In this document: piece after piece, positions 34,101 to 42,218 of the stretch
How the letters are laid out: the number at the start of each line of letters is the position of its first letter
Numbering within the stretch: the first letter of the stretch is position 1
Assembly (NCBI GenBank): GCA_023423775.1
Contig: JAFAEZ010000191.1
Location: forward strand, 1 to 46,335
Origin: Pseudomonadota bacterium
GTDB taxonomy: Bacteria > Pseudomonadota > Alphaproteobacteria > Sphingomonadales > Sphingomonadaceae
DNA: 46,335 bases
Reading direction: 5' to 3'
The notes under the pieces: model-generated
The model's input: only the letters and a program-made list of their open reading frames with translations
Told to the model about the DNA's origin: nothing
The model's database searches: none
Made by a program: the position numbers and the translations under genes

Positions 34101-35212
34101 AGGCTGACGTTGCGATCGTTGGCGCGGGCATGGCCGGTGCCAGTCTTGCCGCCGAAGTCGCGCCATTTGCCAGCGTCGTCCTGCTCGAGGGCGAAGCGCG
34201 GCCGGGCTACCATTCCACGGGCCGATCAGCGGCCTTCTGGTCCGAAAGCTATGGCGGCCCTTTGATCCGGCCGCTGACATCCGCGTCCGGGTCGTTCCTC
34301 GCCGCGCCGCCGCCGGCATTCAGCGAACGGCCGTTCCTCTTCCGGCGCGGCGCGCTCCATATCGCCGATGCGGACGGAAGGGTGGCGCTGGACGATTTGT
34401 GCGCGCAGTTCGCGGGCACCGATCTCGCGCTCGAGCGGATCGGCCGGACCGAACTGGAAGCGATCATTCCCGGCCTGCGCCCCGGTTGGGACGCGGGCGT
34501 GGTAGAGCCGAGCTGCACCGACATCGACGTGGCCGGCCTGCACGAGGCCTATCTCAGGGTGGCGCGGACTGCCGGGGCGACGCTGCTGACCAACGCCCGA
34601 CTGACGGCCGCGGAGCGCAGCGGCGGATCGTGGCGCCTGGAAAGCGAGGCGGGGCCGGTGGAAGCGGACATCCTCGTCAATGCTGCCGGAGCCTGGGCGG
34701 ACCCACTTGCCTCATTGGCCAGCGTTCGGCCGATCGGCATTCGGCCCTATCGCCGCACGATCGCCCAGCTTCGCACCGACCCGCCTGCACCCGCGACTTT
34801 GCCGCTGGTGATTGACGCCCTCGGCCACTTCTATTTCAAACCCGAGGCGGGGGGACGCATCTGGCTCAGCCCGCATGATGAGACCCCCTGCGAGCCGTGC
34901 GACGCGGCGGCCGAGGACATGGATGTCGCAATCGCCATCGAGCGTTTCCAGCGGGCGGTCGACTGGAAGGTGGCGCGCGTCGAGCACAAATGGGCCGGCC
35001 TGCGCAGCTTCGCGCCCGACCGGCTGCCGGTCTATGGCTTCGACCCGGAGTGCGAGGGTTTCTTCTGGTGCGCCGGGCAGGGCGGCTTCGGCATCCAGAC
35101 GGCGCCGGCCGGAGCCCGGCTGGCCGCGTCCTTGCTGCTGGGCTCAGCGCCCGATGCGATGGTGGCCGGGATCGACCCGGCGTCTTACCTCGCCGGCCGC
35201 TTCAGGAACTGA
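34097..35212 (+). CDS. FAD-dependent oxidoreductase, D-arginine dehydrogenase-like
   Basis: A 371-residue DAO-family flavoenzyme. The FAD-binding fold starts VAIVGAGMAGASLA (G9, G11, G14). The pattern PGYHSTGRSAAFWSESYGGP, the segment CTDIDVAGLHEAYLRVA, NAAGAWADPLASLASVRPIG, FYFKPEAGGRIWLSPHDETP and HKWAGLRSFAPDRLPVYGFD followed by GFFWCAGQGGFGIQT closely follow, from memory, Pseudomonas D-arginine dehydrogenase (DauA). It should oxidise a D-amino acid to the imino acid; exact substrate is an inference. GTG start. Its 3' end overlaps rnhA tail to tail by 28 bp. Confidence 0.9.
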   Translation: MKADVAIVGAGMAGASLAAEVAPFASVVLLEGEARPGYHSTGRSAAFWSESYGGPLIRPLTSASGSFLAAPPPAFSERPFLFRRGALHIADADGRVALDDLCAQFAGTDLALERIGRTELEAIIPGLRPGWDAGVVEPSCTDIDVAGLHEAYLRVARTAGATLLTNARLTAAERSGGSWRLESEAGPVEADILVNAAGAWADPLASLASVRPIGIRPYRRTIAQLRTDPPAPATLPLVIDALGHFYFKPEAGGRIWLSPHDETPCEPCDAAAEDMDVAIAIERFQRAVDWKVARVEHKWAGLRSFAPDRLPVYGFDPECEGFFWCAGQGGFGIQTAPAGARLAASLLLGSAPDAMVAGIDPASYLAGRFRN

Positions 35213-35634
35213 AGCGCGGCATCGCAGGCGAGCTTGTCGGCGCGCTCGTTTTCGGGATGGCCGGCATGGCCCTTGACCCAGCGCCAGTCGATCTTGTGGG
35301 GCTTCACGGCGGCCAGCAGCTCCTGCCACAATTCGGCATTCTTGACCGGCTGCTTGGCGGCGGTCTTCCAGCCATTCTTCTGCCAACCGAAGATCCATTT
35401 GGTGATGCCGTCGCGGACGTAGACGCTGTCGGTGGTGAGGATGACGTGGCAGGGCCGCTTCAGCGCCTCGAGCGCGCGGATCGCGGCGAGCAGTTCCATC
35501 CGGTTGTTGGTGGTGAGCGCTTCGCCCCCGGAAAGCTCCTTCTCGTGGGCGCCGGAGCGGATCACGGCGCCCCAGCCGCCGGGCCCCGGATTACCCTTGC
35601 AGGCGCCGTCGGTGAAAATCTCGACTTCGGTCAT
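35185..35634 (-). CDS. rnhA: Ribonuclease HI
   Basis: A 149-residue endonuclease that degrades the RNA strand of RNA:DNA hybrids. The four metal-binding acidic residues are recognisable in IFTDGACKGNPGPGGWG (Asp), NRMELLAAIRAL (Glu), LTTDSVYVRDGI (Asp) and NERADKLACDAA (Asp), and the basic handle WKTAAKQPVKNAELWQ is present. Length is standard. It follows ispH by 19 bp and is probably in the same transcript. Confidence 0.96.
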   Translation of the reverse strand: MTEVEIFTDGACKGNPGPGGWGAVIRSGAHEKELSGGEALTTNNRMELLAAIRALEALKRPCHVILTTDSVYVRDGITKWIFGWQKNGWKTAAKQPVKNAELWQELLAAVKPHKIDWRWVKGHAGHPENERADKLACDAALQFLKRPAR

Positions 35635-35653
35635 GTCCGGAATGATCTGAACC

Positions 35654-36604
35654 TCAGGCTGCTTCGAGGCCGCGCGGCAGCTTGAAGACCATGCGTTCCT
35701 GGACGCCTTCCACCGGTTCCTCGCGGACGTCGTAATGCTCGGCGAGCCTATCGACGACTTCGCGGACGAGCACCTCGGGCGCGGAGGCCCCGGCGGTGAT
35801 GCCGAGTGTCGTGACGTCCCCGAGCCAGGCGAAGTCGATGTCGCTGGCGCGGCCGATCAGCCGGGCGCGGACGCCCTCACGCTCGGCGACCTCGACGAGA
35901 CGGACCGAATTCGAACTGTTCGGCGCGCCGATCACCAGCACGGCTTGGCAGCGGCGGGCGATGTCCTTGACCGCCGCCTGGCGGTTGGAGGTGGCGTAGC
36001 AGATGTCCTCGCCCTTGGGGCCGCGGATCGACGGGAAGCGGCGCTCGAGAACAGCGATGATGCTCGACGTATCGTCGACCGACAGCGTGGTCTGGGTGAG
36101 GTAGGCGAGGTTGTCCGGATCGGCCGGCGCGATCGTCTCGGCGTCGGCGGCCGTCTCGATCAAGGTCATCCGGCCTTCCGGTACCTGGCCGAAGGTGCCG
36201 ATCACCTCGGGGTGCCCGGCATGGCCGATGAAGAGGATGTGACGGCCGTTCTCGACCAGCCGTTCGGCCTGGCGATGGACCTTGGAAACGAGCGGGCAGG
36301 TGGCGTCGAGATAGTTGAGGCCGCGCTCCTCGGCCTTGGCGGGGACCGCCTTCGGCACGCCATGGGCCGAGAAGACGACGGGGACGCCGTCGGGCACCTG
36401 GTCCAGTTCGGCGACGAAGATCGCGCCCTTCGCCTTCAGGCTGTCGACCACGAACTTGTTGTGGACGATTTCGTGGCGGACATAGACGGGCGCGCCGTAG
36501 CGCTCGATCGCCAGCTCGACGATGTTGATCGCCCGGTCGACGCCGGCGCAGAATCCACGCGGCGCTGCGATCAGCAGGGTGAGGGGGCGTTTCGATGTCG
36601 ACAT
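35654..36604 (-). CDS. ispH: 4-hydroxy-3-methylbut-2-enyl diphosphate reductase
   Basis: A 316-residue iron-sulfur enzyme of the last MEP-pathway step, making IPP and DMAPP from HMBPP. The three cluster cysteines lie in APRGFCAGVDRAI, LDATCPLVSKVHRQ and EDICYATSNRQ; HEIVHNKFVV, FSAHGVPKAV, LTQTTLSVDDT and GAPNSSNSVRLVEVA complete the family pattern. The start is at MSTSKRPLTLLIAAP; an in-frame GTG/ATG nine codons upstream is less likely. It precedes rnhA. Confidence 0.96.
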   Translation of the reverse strand: MSTSKRPLTLLIAAPRGFCAGVDRAINIVELAIERYGAPVYVRHEIVHNKFVVDSLKAKGAIFVAELDQVPDGVPVVFSAHGVPKAVPAKAEERGLNYLDATCPLVSKVHRQAERLVENGRHILFIGHAGHPEVIGTFGQVPEGRMTLIETAADAETIAPADPDNLAYLTQTTLSVDDTSSIIAVLERRFPSIRGPKGEDICYATSNRQAAVKDIARRCQAVLVIGAPNSSNSVRLVEVAEREGVRARLIGRASDIDFAWLGDVTTLGITAGASAPEVLVREVVDRLAEHYDVREEPVEGVQERMVFKLPRGLEAA

Positions 36605-36657
36605 GGACGCGTCTCTACGATGATCGGGCACCGCCGTCTACCGATGCAGCGGGGAGG

Positions 36658-36682
36658 GAGGAACGGTTTGCCTCCGTTCCTC
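36658..36682. promoter_or_regulatory. Hairpin in the ispH upstream region
   Basis: A 9-bp perfect stem, GAGGAACGG (36658-36666) with CCGTTCCTC (36674-36682), encloses a 7-nt loop between the divergent ispH and lipoprotein genes. It could be a structured leader of ispH, an operator, or chance; no further elements are recognised. Confidence 0.3.
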
Positions 36683-36767
36683 GCTTGCAGGCGGCAAAGC
36701 CGGTTCCTATGATCCCCGCCGATCCGGGGCCCGGCGGCTCCACTCCTATGTTTGAGGACCGACGTCT

Positions 36768-37406
36768 GTGATCAACCCCAAAGTCGCACTTCCCGCCTTG
36801 CTGTCGCTCGCCCTTGCCGCCTGCGCCAGCGACGGCGAAATTACCGCGACCGGCATTACGGTGACTCGCTCGGCCTGCCCGGCGGTGGCGATTCCCGCCG
36901 CGACCGGGGACATCACTTTGTTCAACCCCGAGACCAGCCGTGACGCGACCGCGATCGACGTCGTCGCCAGCATCACCAATCTGCGCTCCACCTGCGACGA
37001 GACGGGCGAATATATCGTGACCAATGCGACCTTCGAGGTGCAGGCGCAGCGCCGCAACCCGAGCGGCGCGCGCGAGGTGGTCGTTCCCTATTTCGCCACC
37101 GTGGTGCAGGGCGGCACCAATGTCGTCTCCAAGCGCGTGAGCCGCGTCGCCTTGCGCTTTGAGGACGGCCAATATCGCGCCTCCACATCGGGCGCGGCGA
37201 GTTCGCGGGTGCTGCGCTCGGCGGCGACCCTGCCGGAAGACATCCGCCGCCAGATCACCCGTGAGCGTAAGCCGGGCGACGCGGATGCCGCGCTCGACCC
37301 GATGGCGGACCCGACCGTCCGCGCCGCCGTCCAGCGCGCGAGCTTCGAATTGCTGGTTGGTTTCCAGCTCACCCAGGAGCAGCTCGCTTATAACGCGACG
37401 CGATAA
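36768..37406 (+). CDS. Conserved-looking lipoprotein, unknown function
   Basis: A 212-residue predicted lipoprotein with lipobox LAAC (C19). The mature part is beta-rich (SRDATAIDVVASITNLRSTC, YIVTNATFEVQAQRRNPSGA, VVVPYFATVVQGGTNVVSKR) and ends with a helical region (LTQEQLAYNATR). Two further cysteines (SACPAVAI, RSTCDETG) could form a disulfide. I recognise it only as a type found in sphingomonads; no function is assigned. GTG start with GAGGA about 9 nt upstream. It lies before the glycine riboswitch but is unlikely to share its transcript. Confidence 0.75.
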   Translation: MINPKVALPALLSLALAACASDGEITATGITVTRSACPAVAIPAATGDITLFNPETSRDATAIDVVASITNLRSTCDETGEYIVTNATFEVQAQRRNPSGAREVVVPYFATVVQGGTNVVSKRVSRVALRFEDGQYRASTSGAASSRVLRSAATLPEDIRRQITRERKPGDADAALDPMADPTVRAAVQRASFELLVGFQLTQEQLAYNATR

Positions 37407-37473
37407 GGTGAATTGACTCTGGCGCGGCGGCGCTCCAGAGCGGCGGGCGTCGCCGGCGGGAAACCGTCGGAGT

Positions 37474-37736
37474 GACGCGCGGGAGAGCGTGGCGTGGCGG
37501 GTAACCCGGCAGGCCGCCGCCGAAGGAGCAACCGCCCCGGAATCTCTCAGGCCGTAGGACCGCGCGCTCATGTCGGCACTCTGGAAAGCGGACGCACACC
37601 ACGTCCCACCGAAGGGGTAACTCCGGACCGGATCCGGGGGAAAGCTCTCAGGTTTCAGTGACAGAGGGGGCGCTGGAGATGCGGGCCGTTGCGGTCCGGC
37701 CTCCGGTGCAACTTTGATACGTCACGGAGACCACAA
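37474..37736 (+). promoter_or_regulatory. Tandem glycine riboswitch (gcvT leader)
   Basis: Two glycine aptamers lie in series. Aptamer I has P1 37476-37482 with 37560-37566 and the core signatures GGGAGAG, GCCGAAGGAGCAA and AATCTCTCAGGCC. Aptamer II has P1 37579-37583 with 37662-37666 and signatures CTGGAAAG, CACCGAAGGGGTAA and AGCTCTCAGG with GTGACAGAG. Downstream, hairpin 37682-37698 and segment CTCC (37701-37704), which can pair either with GGAG at 37675-37678 or, as CTCCG, with the gcvT ribosome binding site CGGAG (37725-37729). Glycine riboswitches usually turn gcv operons on when glycine is abundant; no T-rich terminator is seen, so control is probably translational. Confidence 0.93.
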
Positions 37737-38861
37737 GTGAGCGAAGCTTTCGAAACCGCCGACAAGATGCTTCCGCTCGATGCATGGCATCGCGCCCAGG
37801 GCGCCCGCATGGTCCCGTTCGCCGGCTATTCCATGCCGATCCAATATGAAGGCATCATCGTCGAGCATCGCTGGACCCGCGAATCCGCGGGCCTGTTCGA
37901 CGTCAGCCATATGGGCCAGATCATCCTCTCCGGGGACGACCTCGACGCGGCTCTCGAGACCGTTTTTCCGGCCGACCTGACGCTACTGAAGGACGGCCGA
38001 CTGCGTTATTCGCTGCTGCTCAACGACGAAGCCGGCATCATCGACGATCTGATGATGACGCGCCGCGACGACCATTTCTACCTGGTCGTGAACGGCGCGA
38101 CCAAGGACGGCGATATCGCCGTGCTGCGCAAGCGCCTCCCGGCCGGCGTCAGCCTCGATCATCTAACCAGCCAGGCCTTGCTCGCCTTGCAGGGGCCCAA
38201 GGCGGTCGAGGCGCTGGAGCGGATCGCGCCGGGGGTTGCGGCGCTCACCTTCATGACCGGCGACGCGTTCGAGATTGAGGGCATTCCGGCCTGGATCAGC
38301 CGCTCCGGCTATACCGGCGAGGACGGGTTCGAAATCTCGGTCCCCGCCGCCGACGTCGAGAAGGTCGCCAACCTCCTCATCGCCCAGCCCGAAGTGAAGC
38401 CGATCGGCCTCGGCGCGCGCGACTCGCTGCGCCTCGAAGCCGGCATGCCGCTCTATGGCCACGATCTGGACGAGCAGACCACTCCGATCGAGGCCGATCT
38501 CGGCTTCGCCATTTCGAAGCGCCGCAAGGAAGAGGGCGGCTTTCCGGGCGCAGCCCGTATCCAGCACGAGCTCGCCAACGGCACGGTCACGCGCCGCGTC
38601 GGCCTCGCCGTGCTCGGCCGCCAGCCGGTCCGCGAAGGCGCGATGGTGGTCGATGCCGAGGGCAACGAAGTGGGCCGGGTGACGAGCGGCGGCTTCTCGC
38701 CGATCCTCGAGGCGCCGATCGCGATGGCCTATGTGCCGGTTGCGTCCGCCGAGCCCGGCAGCGCCGTCCGCCTCGCTTCGCGCGGCAAGATTTTCGAAGC
38801 GAAGGTCGTCCCGATGCCCTTCGTTCCGCACCGCTACATTCGCAAGGGAGCCGGAAAATGA
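37737..38861 (+). CDS. gcvT: Aminomethyltransferase (glycine cleavage T-protein)
   Basis: A 374-residue tetrahydrofolate-dependent enzyme that takes the aminomethyl group from lipoyl-H, releasing ammonia and forming 5,10-methylene-THF. Landmarks: LPLDAWHRAQGARMVPFAGY, MPIQYEGIIVEHRWTRESAG, LFDVSHMGQI, ISRSGYTGEDGFEISVPA, GLGARDSLRLEAGMPLYGHD and the C-terminal RVTSGGFSPILEAPIAMAYV. The GTG start has GGAG 7 nt upstream, the site likely controlled by the riboswitch. First gene of the gcv operon; its stop overlaps gcvH (ATGA). Confidence 0.96.
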   Translation: MSEAFETADKMLPLDAWHRAQGARMVPFAGYSMPIQYEGIIVEHRWTRESAGLFDVSHMGQIILSGDDLDAALETVFPADLTLLKDGRLRYSLLLNDEAGIIDDLMMTRRDDHFYLVVNGATKDGDIAVLRKRLPAGVSLDHLTSQALLALQGPKAVEALERIAPGVAALTFMTGDAFEIEGIPAWISRSGYTGEDGFEISVPAADVEKVANLLIAQPEVKPIGLGARDSLRLEAGMPLYGHDLDEQTTPIEADLGFAISKRRKEEGGFPGAARIQHELANGTVTRRVGLAVLGRQPVREGAMVVDAEGNEVGRVTSGGFSPILEAPIAMAYVPVASAEPGSAVRLASRGKIFEAKVVPMPFVPHRYIRKGAGK

Positions 38862-39229
38862 GCATCTATTATACCGAGGAGCATGAGTGGATTTCGGTCG
38901 AGGGCGACACCGCCACGGTCGGAATCACCGATTTCGCGCAGGGCCAGCTGGGCGACATCGTCTTCGTTGAAGTCCCCGCCGCCGGCACCCAGGTCAAGAA
39001 GGGCGGCGAAGCGGCCGTCGTCGAGTCGGTGAAAGCCGCGTCCGACGTCTATGCCCCGCTCTCCGGCCAGGTCGTCGAAGGCAACGCCGCGCTCGAGGCG
39101 GATCCGTCGCTGGTCAACAGCGATCCTGAAGGCGAGGGCTGGTTCTTCAAGATGACCCTGTCCGACAATCACGAGCTCTCCGGCCTGATGAGCGCCGAGG
39201 AGTACAAGACCTTCTGCGACGCGCAGTAA
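38858..39229 (+). CDS. gcvH: Glycine cleavage system H-protein
   Basis: A 123-residue lipoyl carrier that shuttles the aminomethyl group between the P-, T- and L-proteins. The lipoylated lysine is K59 in VESVKAASDVYAPLSGQV. The N-terminus YYTEEHEWISVEGD and the segment VGITDFAQGQLGDIVFVEVP are classic. Length is standard. It sits between gcvT and gcvPA. Confidence 0.97.
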   Translation: MSIYYTEEHEWISVEGDTATVGITDFAQGQLGDIVFVEVPAAGTQVKKGGEAAVVESVKAASDVYAPLSGQVVEGNAALEADPSLVNSDPEGEGWFFKMTLSDNHELSGLMSAEEYKTFCDAQ

Positions 39230-39248
39230 GCCCGGGAACCCAAAGCAC

Positions 39249-40607
39249 ATGCGTTACCTCCCCCTAGCCGATTCCGACCGCCAGGAGATGCTCCGGACGA
39301 TCGGCGCCTCCTCGGTCGACGATCTGTTCGTCGACGTGCCGGCGGCAGCGCGCCTGCCGGGCAAGATCGAGGGTCTGGCCGATCATGCGAGCGAGCTTTC
39401 GGTCGAGCGCCAGCTCACCACGCTCGCGCGCCGGAACATGGTCGCGGGGGAGGTGCCGTTCTTCCTCGGCGCCGGCGCCTACAAGCATCATATCCCGGCC
39501 AGCGTCGACCATATCATCCAGCGCGGCGAATTCCTGACCGCCTACACGCCGTACCAGCCGGAGATCGCGCAGGGCACGCTGCAGGCTCTGTTCGAGTTCC
39601 AGACCCAGGTCGCGCGCCTCTATGGCTGCGACGTCGCCAACGCCTCGATGTATGACGGCTCGACCGCCTGCTGGGAGGCGATCGTCATGGCCCGCCGCGT
39701 CACCCGCCGCGGCAAGGCTTTGCTCTCGGCCGGCCTCCACCCGCATTATGTCTCGGTCGCCGAGACGATGGCCAAGTTCACCGGCGACGTGCTCGATATC
39801 GCGCAGCCCGATCTGGTCGCGGAGAGCGATGCCGACCGCCTGCTCGCATCGATCGACGGCGAGACGAGCTGCGTCGTGGTCCAATATCCCGACATCCTCG
39901 GCCGGATCACCGATCTCGCGCCGCTCGCCGAAAAGGCGCACGCCAATGGCGCTTTGCTGATCGCCGTCGTCACCGAGCCGGTGGCCCTGGGTGCGATCCG
40001 GAGCCCGGGCGAGATGGGCGCCGACATCGTCGTTGGGGAAGGCCAGTCGATCGGCGTGGGCCTCAATTTCGGCGGACCCTATGTCGGCCTGTTCGCCTGC
40101 CAGGAGAAGTTCGTCCGCCAGATGCCCGGTCGCCTGTGCGGCGAGACCGTGGACGCCGAGGGCAAGCGCGGCTTCGTGCTGACCCTCTCGACCCGCGAGC
40201 AGCATATCCGCCGCGAGAAGGCGACCTCCAACATCTGCACCAATTCGGGCCTGTGTGCGCTCGCGTTCTCGGTGCACATGACCCTGCTCGGCGAGAAGGG
40301 CCTGCGCCAACTCGCCGCGATCAACCATGCCAAGGCGGTGCGCGCGAGCGAGCGGCTGGCCACGGTTCCGGGCGTCGAACTGGTCAACGACAGCTTCTTC
40401 AACGAATTCACGCTGAAGCTGTCGCAGGAAGCGCGTCCGGTCGTTCGCACTTTGGCCGAGAAGGGCATTCTCGGCGGCGTATCGCTGGGCCGGCTCTATC
40501 CGGGCGCGGACGCGCTCCAGAACGGCCTCGTCGTCGCCGTCACCGAAACCGTCACCGATGAAGATATCGAAGCGCTCGCCGATGCGCTTCAGGAGATCCT
40601 GGCATGA
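39249..40607 (+). CDS. gcvPA: Glycine dehydrogenase (decarboxylating) subunit 1
   Basis: A 452-residue N-terminal half of a split P-protein. It begins MRYLPLADSDRQEMLRTIGA and includes FLGAGAYKHHIPASVDHI, TAYTPYQPEIAQGTLQALFE, MYDGSTACWEA, MGADIVVGEGQSIGVGLNFG and ICTNSGLCALAFSVHMTLLG. With subunit 2 it forms the PLP enzyme that decarboxylates glycine and loads the H-protein. Its stop overlaps the start of gcvPB by 4 nt. Confidence 0.97.
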   Translation: MRYLPLADSDRQEMLRTIGASSVDDLFVDVPAAARLPGKIEGLADHASELSVERQLTTLARRNMVAGEVPFFLGAGAYKHHIPASVDHIIQRGEFLTAYTPYQPEIAQGTLQALFEFQTQVARLYGCDVANASMYDGSTACWEAIVMARRVTRRGKALLSAGLHPHYVSVAETMAKFTGDVLDIAQPDLVAESDADRLLASIDGETSCVVVQYPDILGRITDLAPLAEKAHANGALLIAVVTEPVALGAIRSPGEMGADIVVGEGQSIGVGLNFGGPYVGLFACQEKFVRQMPGRLCGETVDAEGKRGFVLTLSTREQHIRREKATSNICTNSGLCALAFSVHMTLLGEKGLRQLAAINHAKAVRASERLATVPGVELVNDSFFNEFTLKLSQEARPVVRTLAEKGILGGVSLGRLYPGADALQNGLVVAVTETVTDEDIEALADALQEILA

Positions 40608-42172
40608 GCATCAACCAGAGCGGCTGGCGCCCCGAGCGTCCCGAAGGCGGCGAAGCTGTCGCCGTCGACACCTATACCGGCAACCGCGCGCTGATGCTCG
40701 AGGAGCCTTTGATCTTCGAGATGGACGAGGAAGACGGCACCGGCGTCGATTTCGACGCAGCGCCCAAGGCGGCGAGCCGCCTCGGCGGTCTCGAGCGCAA
40801 CCGCCCGATCGACCTGCCCGGCCTGTCCGAGCCGCAGACGGTGCGCCATTATACCCGCCTCAGCCGCCAGAATTACGCGATCGACCTCGGCCTGTTCCCG
40901 CTCGGTTCGTGCACGATGAAGCACAATCCGCGCCTCAACGAGCGGATGGCACGCCTGCCCGGCTTCGCTGACATCCACCCGCTCCAGCCGGTCGACACGG
41001 TGCAGGGCGCCTACGCCCTCATCCACCAACTCGGCGAATGGCTGGTGAAGCTGACCGGCATGCACAGCGTCGCGATGAGCCCGAAGGCGGGCGCGCACGG
41101 CGAGCTTTGCGGCCTGCTCGCGATCCGCTCCGCGCTCGAGGCGCGCGGCGACGCGCGCGAAGTCATCCTCGTCCCCGAAAGCGCACACGGCACCAATCCC
41201 GCCACCGCCGCTTTCGCCGGCTATCGCGTCGAGAATATCCCAGCCACCGAGCGCGGCCGCGTCGACGTAGCGGCGCTGAAAGCCCGGCTCGGGCCCGACG
41301 TTGCCGGCGTGATGATCACCAATCCGAACACGTGTGGCCTGTTCGAACCCGACATGATCGAGATCTCGGAGGCGGTCCACGCCGCGGGCGGTCTCGTTTA
41401 CTGTGACGGCGCGAACTTCAACGCGATCGTCGGCCGGGTCCGCCCGGGCGACCTCGGCATCGACGCGATGCACATCAATCTCCACAAGACCTTCTCGACC
41501 CCGCATGGCGGCGGCGGCCCCGGCTCCGGCCCGGTCGTCTTCTCCGAGGCGCTGACGCCGTTCGCACCCTTGCCGTTCGTCGAGAAGCAGGGCGACCATT
41601 ATGCCCTGATCGAGGAGGAGACAGCGGGCGCGCATCACGGCCGCACGTTCGGCCGCATGGCCGCGTTCAACGGCCAAATGGGCATGTTCACCCGCGCGTT
41701 GAGCTACATCCTCAGCCATGGCGCCGACGGCCTTCGCCAGGTGTCCGGCGACGCCGTGCTCAACGCCAATTACATCCTGCGCAGCCTCGACGACGTGCTC
41801 GACGCCCCGTTCGGCGCCAGCGGCCCGTGCATGCACGAGGCACTGTTCAGCGATAAGGGCTTCGAGGGCGGCCTTTCGACGCTCGATCTCGCCAAGGGTC
41901 TGATCGACGAGGGCTTCCACCCGATGACCATGTATTTCCCGTTGGTCGTCCATGGTGCGATGCTGGTCGAGCCGACCGAGACCGAGAGCAAGGCGGCGCT
42001 CGACCAGTTCATCGGCGCGATGCGGCACGTCGCGCAGCGGGCCAAGGCCGGCGACCAGGCACTCAAGGCCGCCCCGGTCCACGCCCCGCGCCGCCGGCTC
42101 GACGAGACGCTCGCCGCGCGCAAGCCGGTGCTGGTCTACAAGGCCCCGGCCCAGGCTGAAGCGGCCGAATGA
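40604..42172 (+). CDS. gcvPB: Glycine dehydrogenase (decarboxylating) subunit 2
   Basis: A 522-residue C-terminal half of the split P-protein, carrying the PLP-binding lysine K295 in INLHKTFSTPHGGGGPGSGP. Further landmarks: YTRLSRQNYAIDLGLFPLGS with CTMKHNPRLNERMA, VPESAHGTNPATAAFAGY, MITNPNTCGLFEPDMIEI and GFHPMTMYFPLVVHGAMLVE. It is the last gcv gene; a strong hairpin of the REP type follows the stop after 7 bp and may end the transcript. Confidence 0.97.
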   Translation: MSINQSGWRPERPEGGEAVAVDTYTGNRALMLEEPLIFEMDEEDGTGVDFDAAPKAASRLGGLERNRPIDLPGLSEPQTVRHYTRLSRQNYAIDLGLFPLGSCTMKHNPRLNERMARLPGFADIHPLQPVDTVQGAYALIHQLGEWLVKLTGMHSVAMSPKAGAHGELCGLLAIRSALEARGDAREVILVPESAHGTNPATAAFAGYRVENIPATERGRVDVAALKARLGPDVAGVMITNPNTCGLFEPDMIEISEAVHAAGGLVYCDGANFNAIVGRVRPGDLGIDAMHINLHKTFSTPHGGGGPGSGPVVFSEALTPFAPLPFVEKQGDHYALIEEETAGAHHGRTFGRMAAFNGQMGMFTRALSYILSHGADGLRQVSGDAVLNANYILRSLDDVLDAPFGASGPCMHEALFSDKGFEGGLSTLDLAKGLIDEGFHPMTMYFPLVVHGAMLVEPTETESKAALDQFIGAMRHVAQRAKAGDQALKAAPVHAPRRRLDETLAARKPVLVYKAPAQAEAAE

Positions 42173-42179
42173 GGAGCTT

Positions 42180-42201
42180 CCCCTCCCGCTTGCGGGAGGG
42201 G
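42180..42201. repeat. REP-like hairpin after gcvPB
   Basis: CCCCTCCCGC (42180-42189) pairs perfectly with GCGGGAGGGG (42192-42201). It is followed by ATTGAGGGGTGGGG, the usual flank of this repeat class. It may double as a terminator or 3' stabiliser for the gcv mRNA. A second hairpin with the same arms lies at 42259-42280. Confidence 0.75.
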
Positions 42202-42218
42202 ATTGAGGGGTGGGGCCG

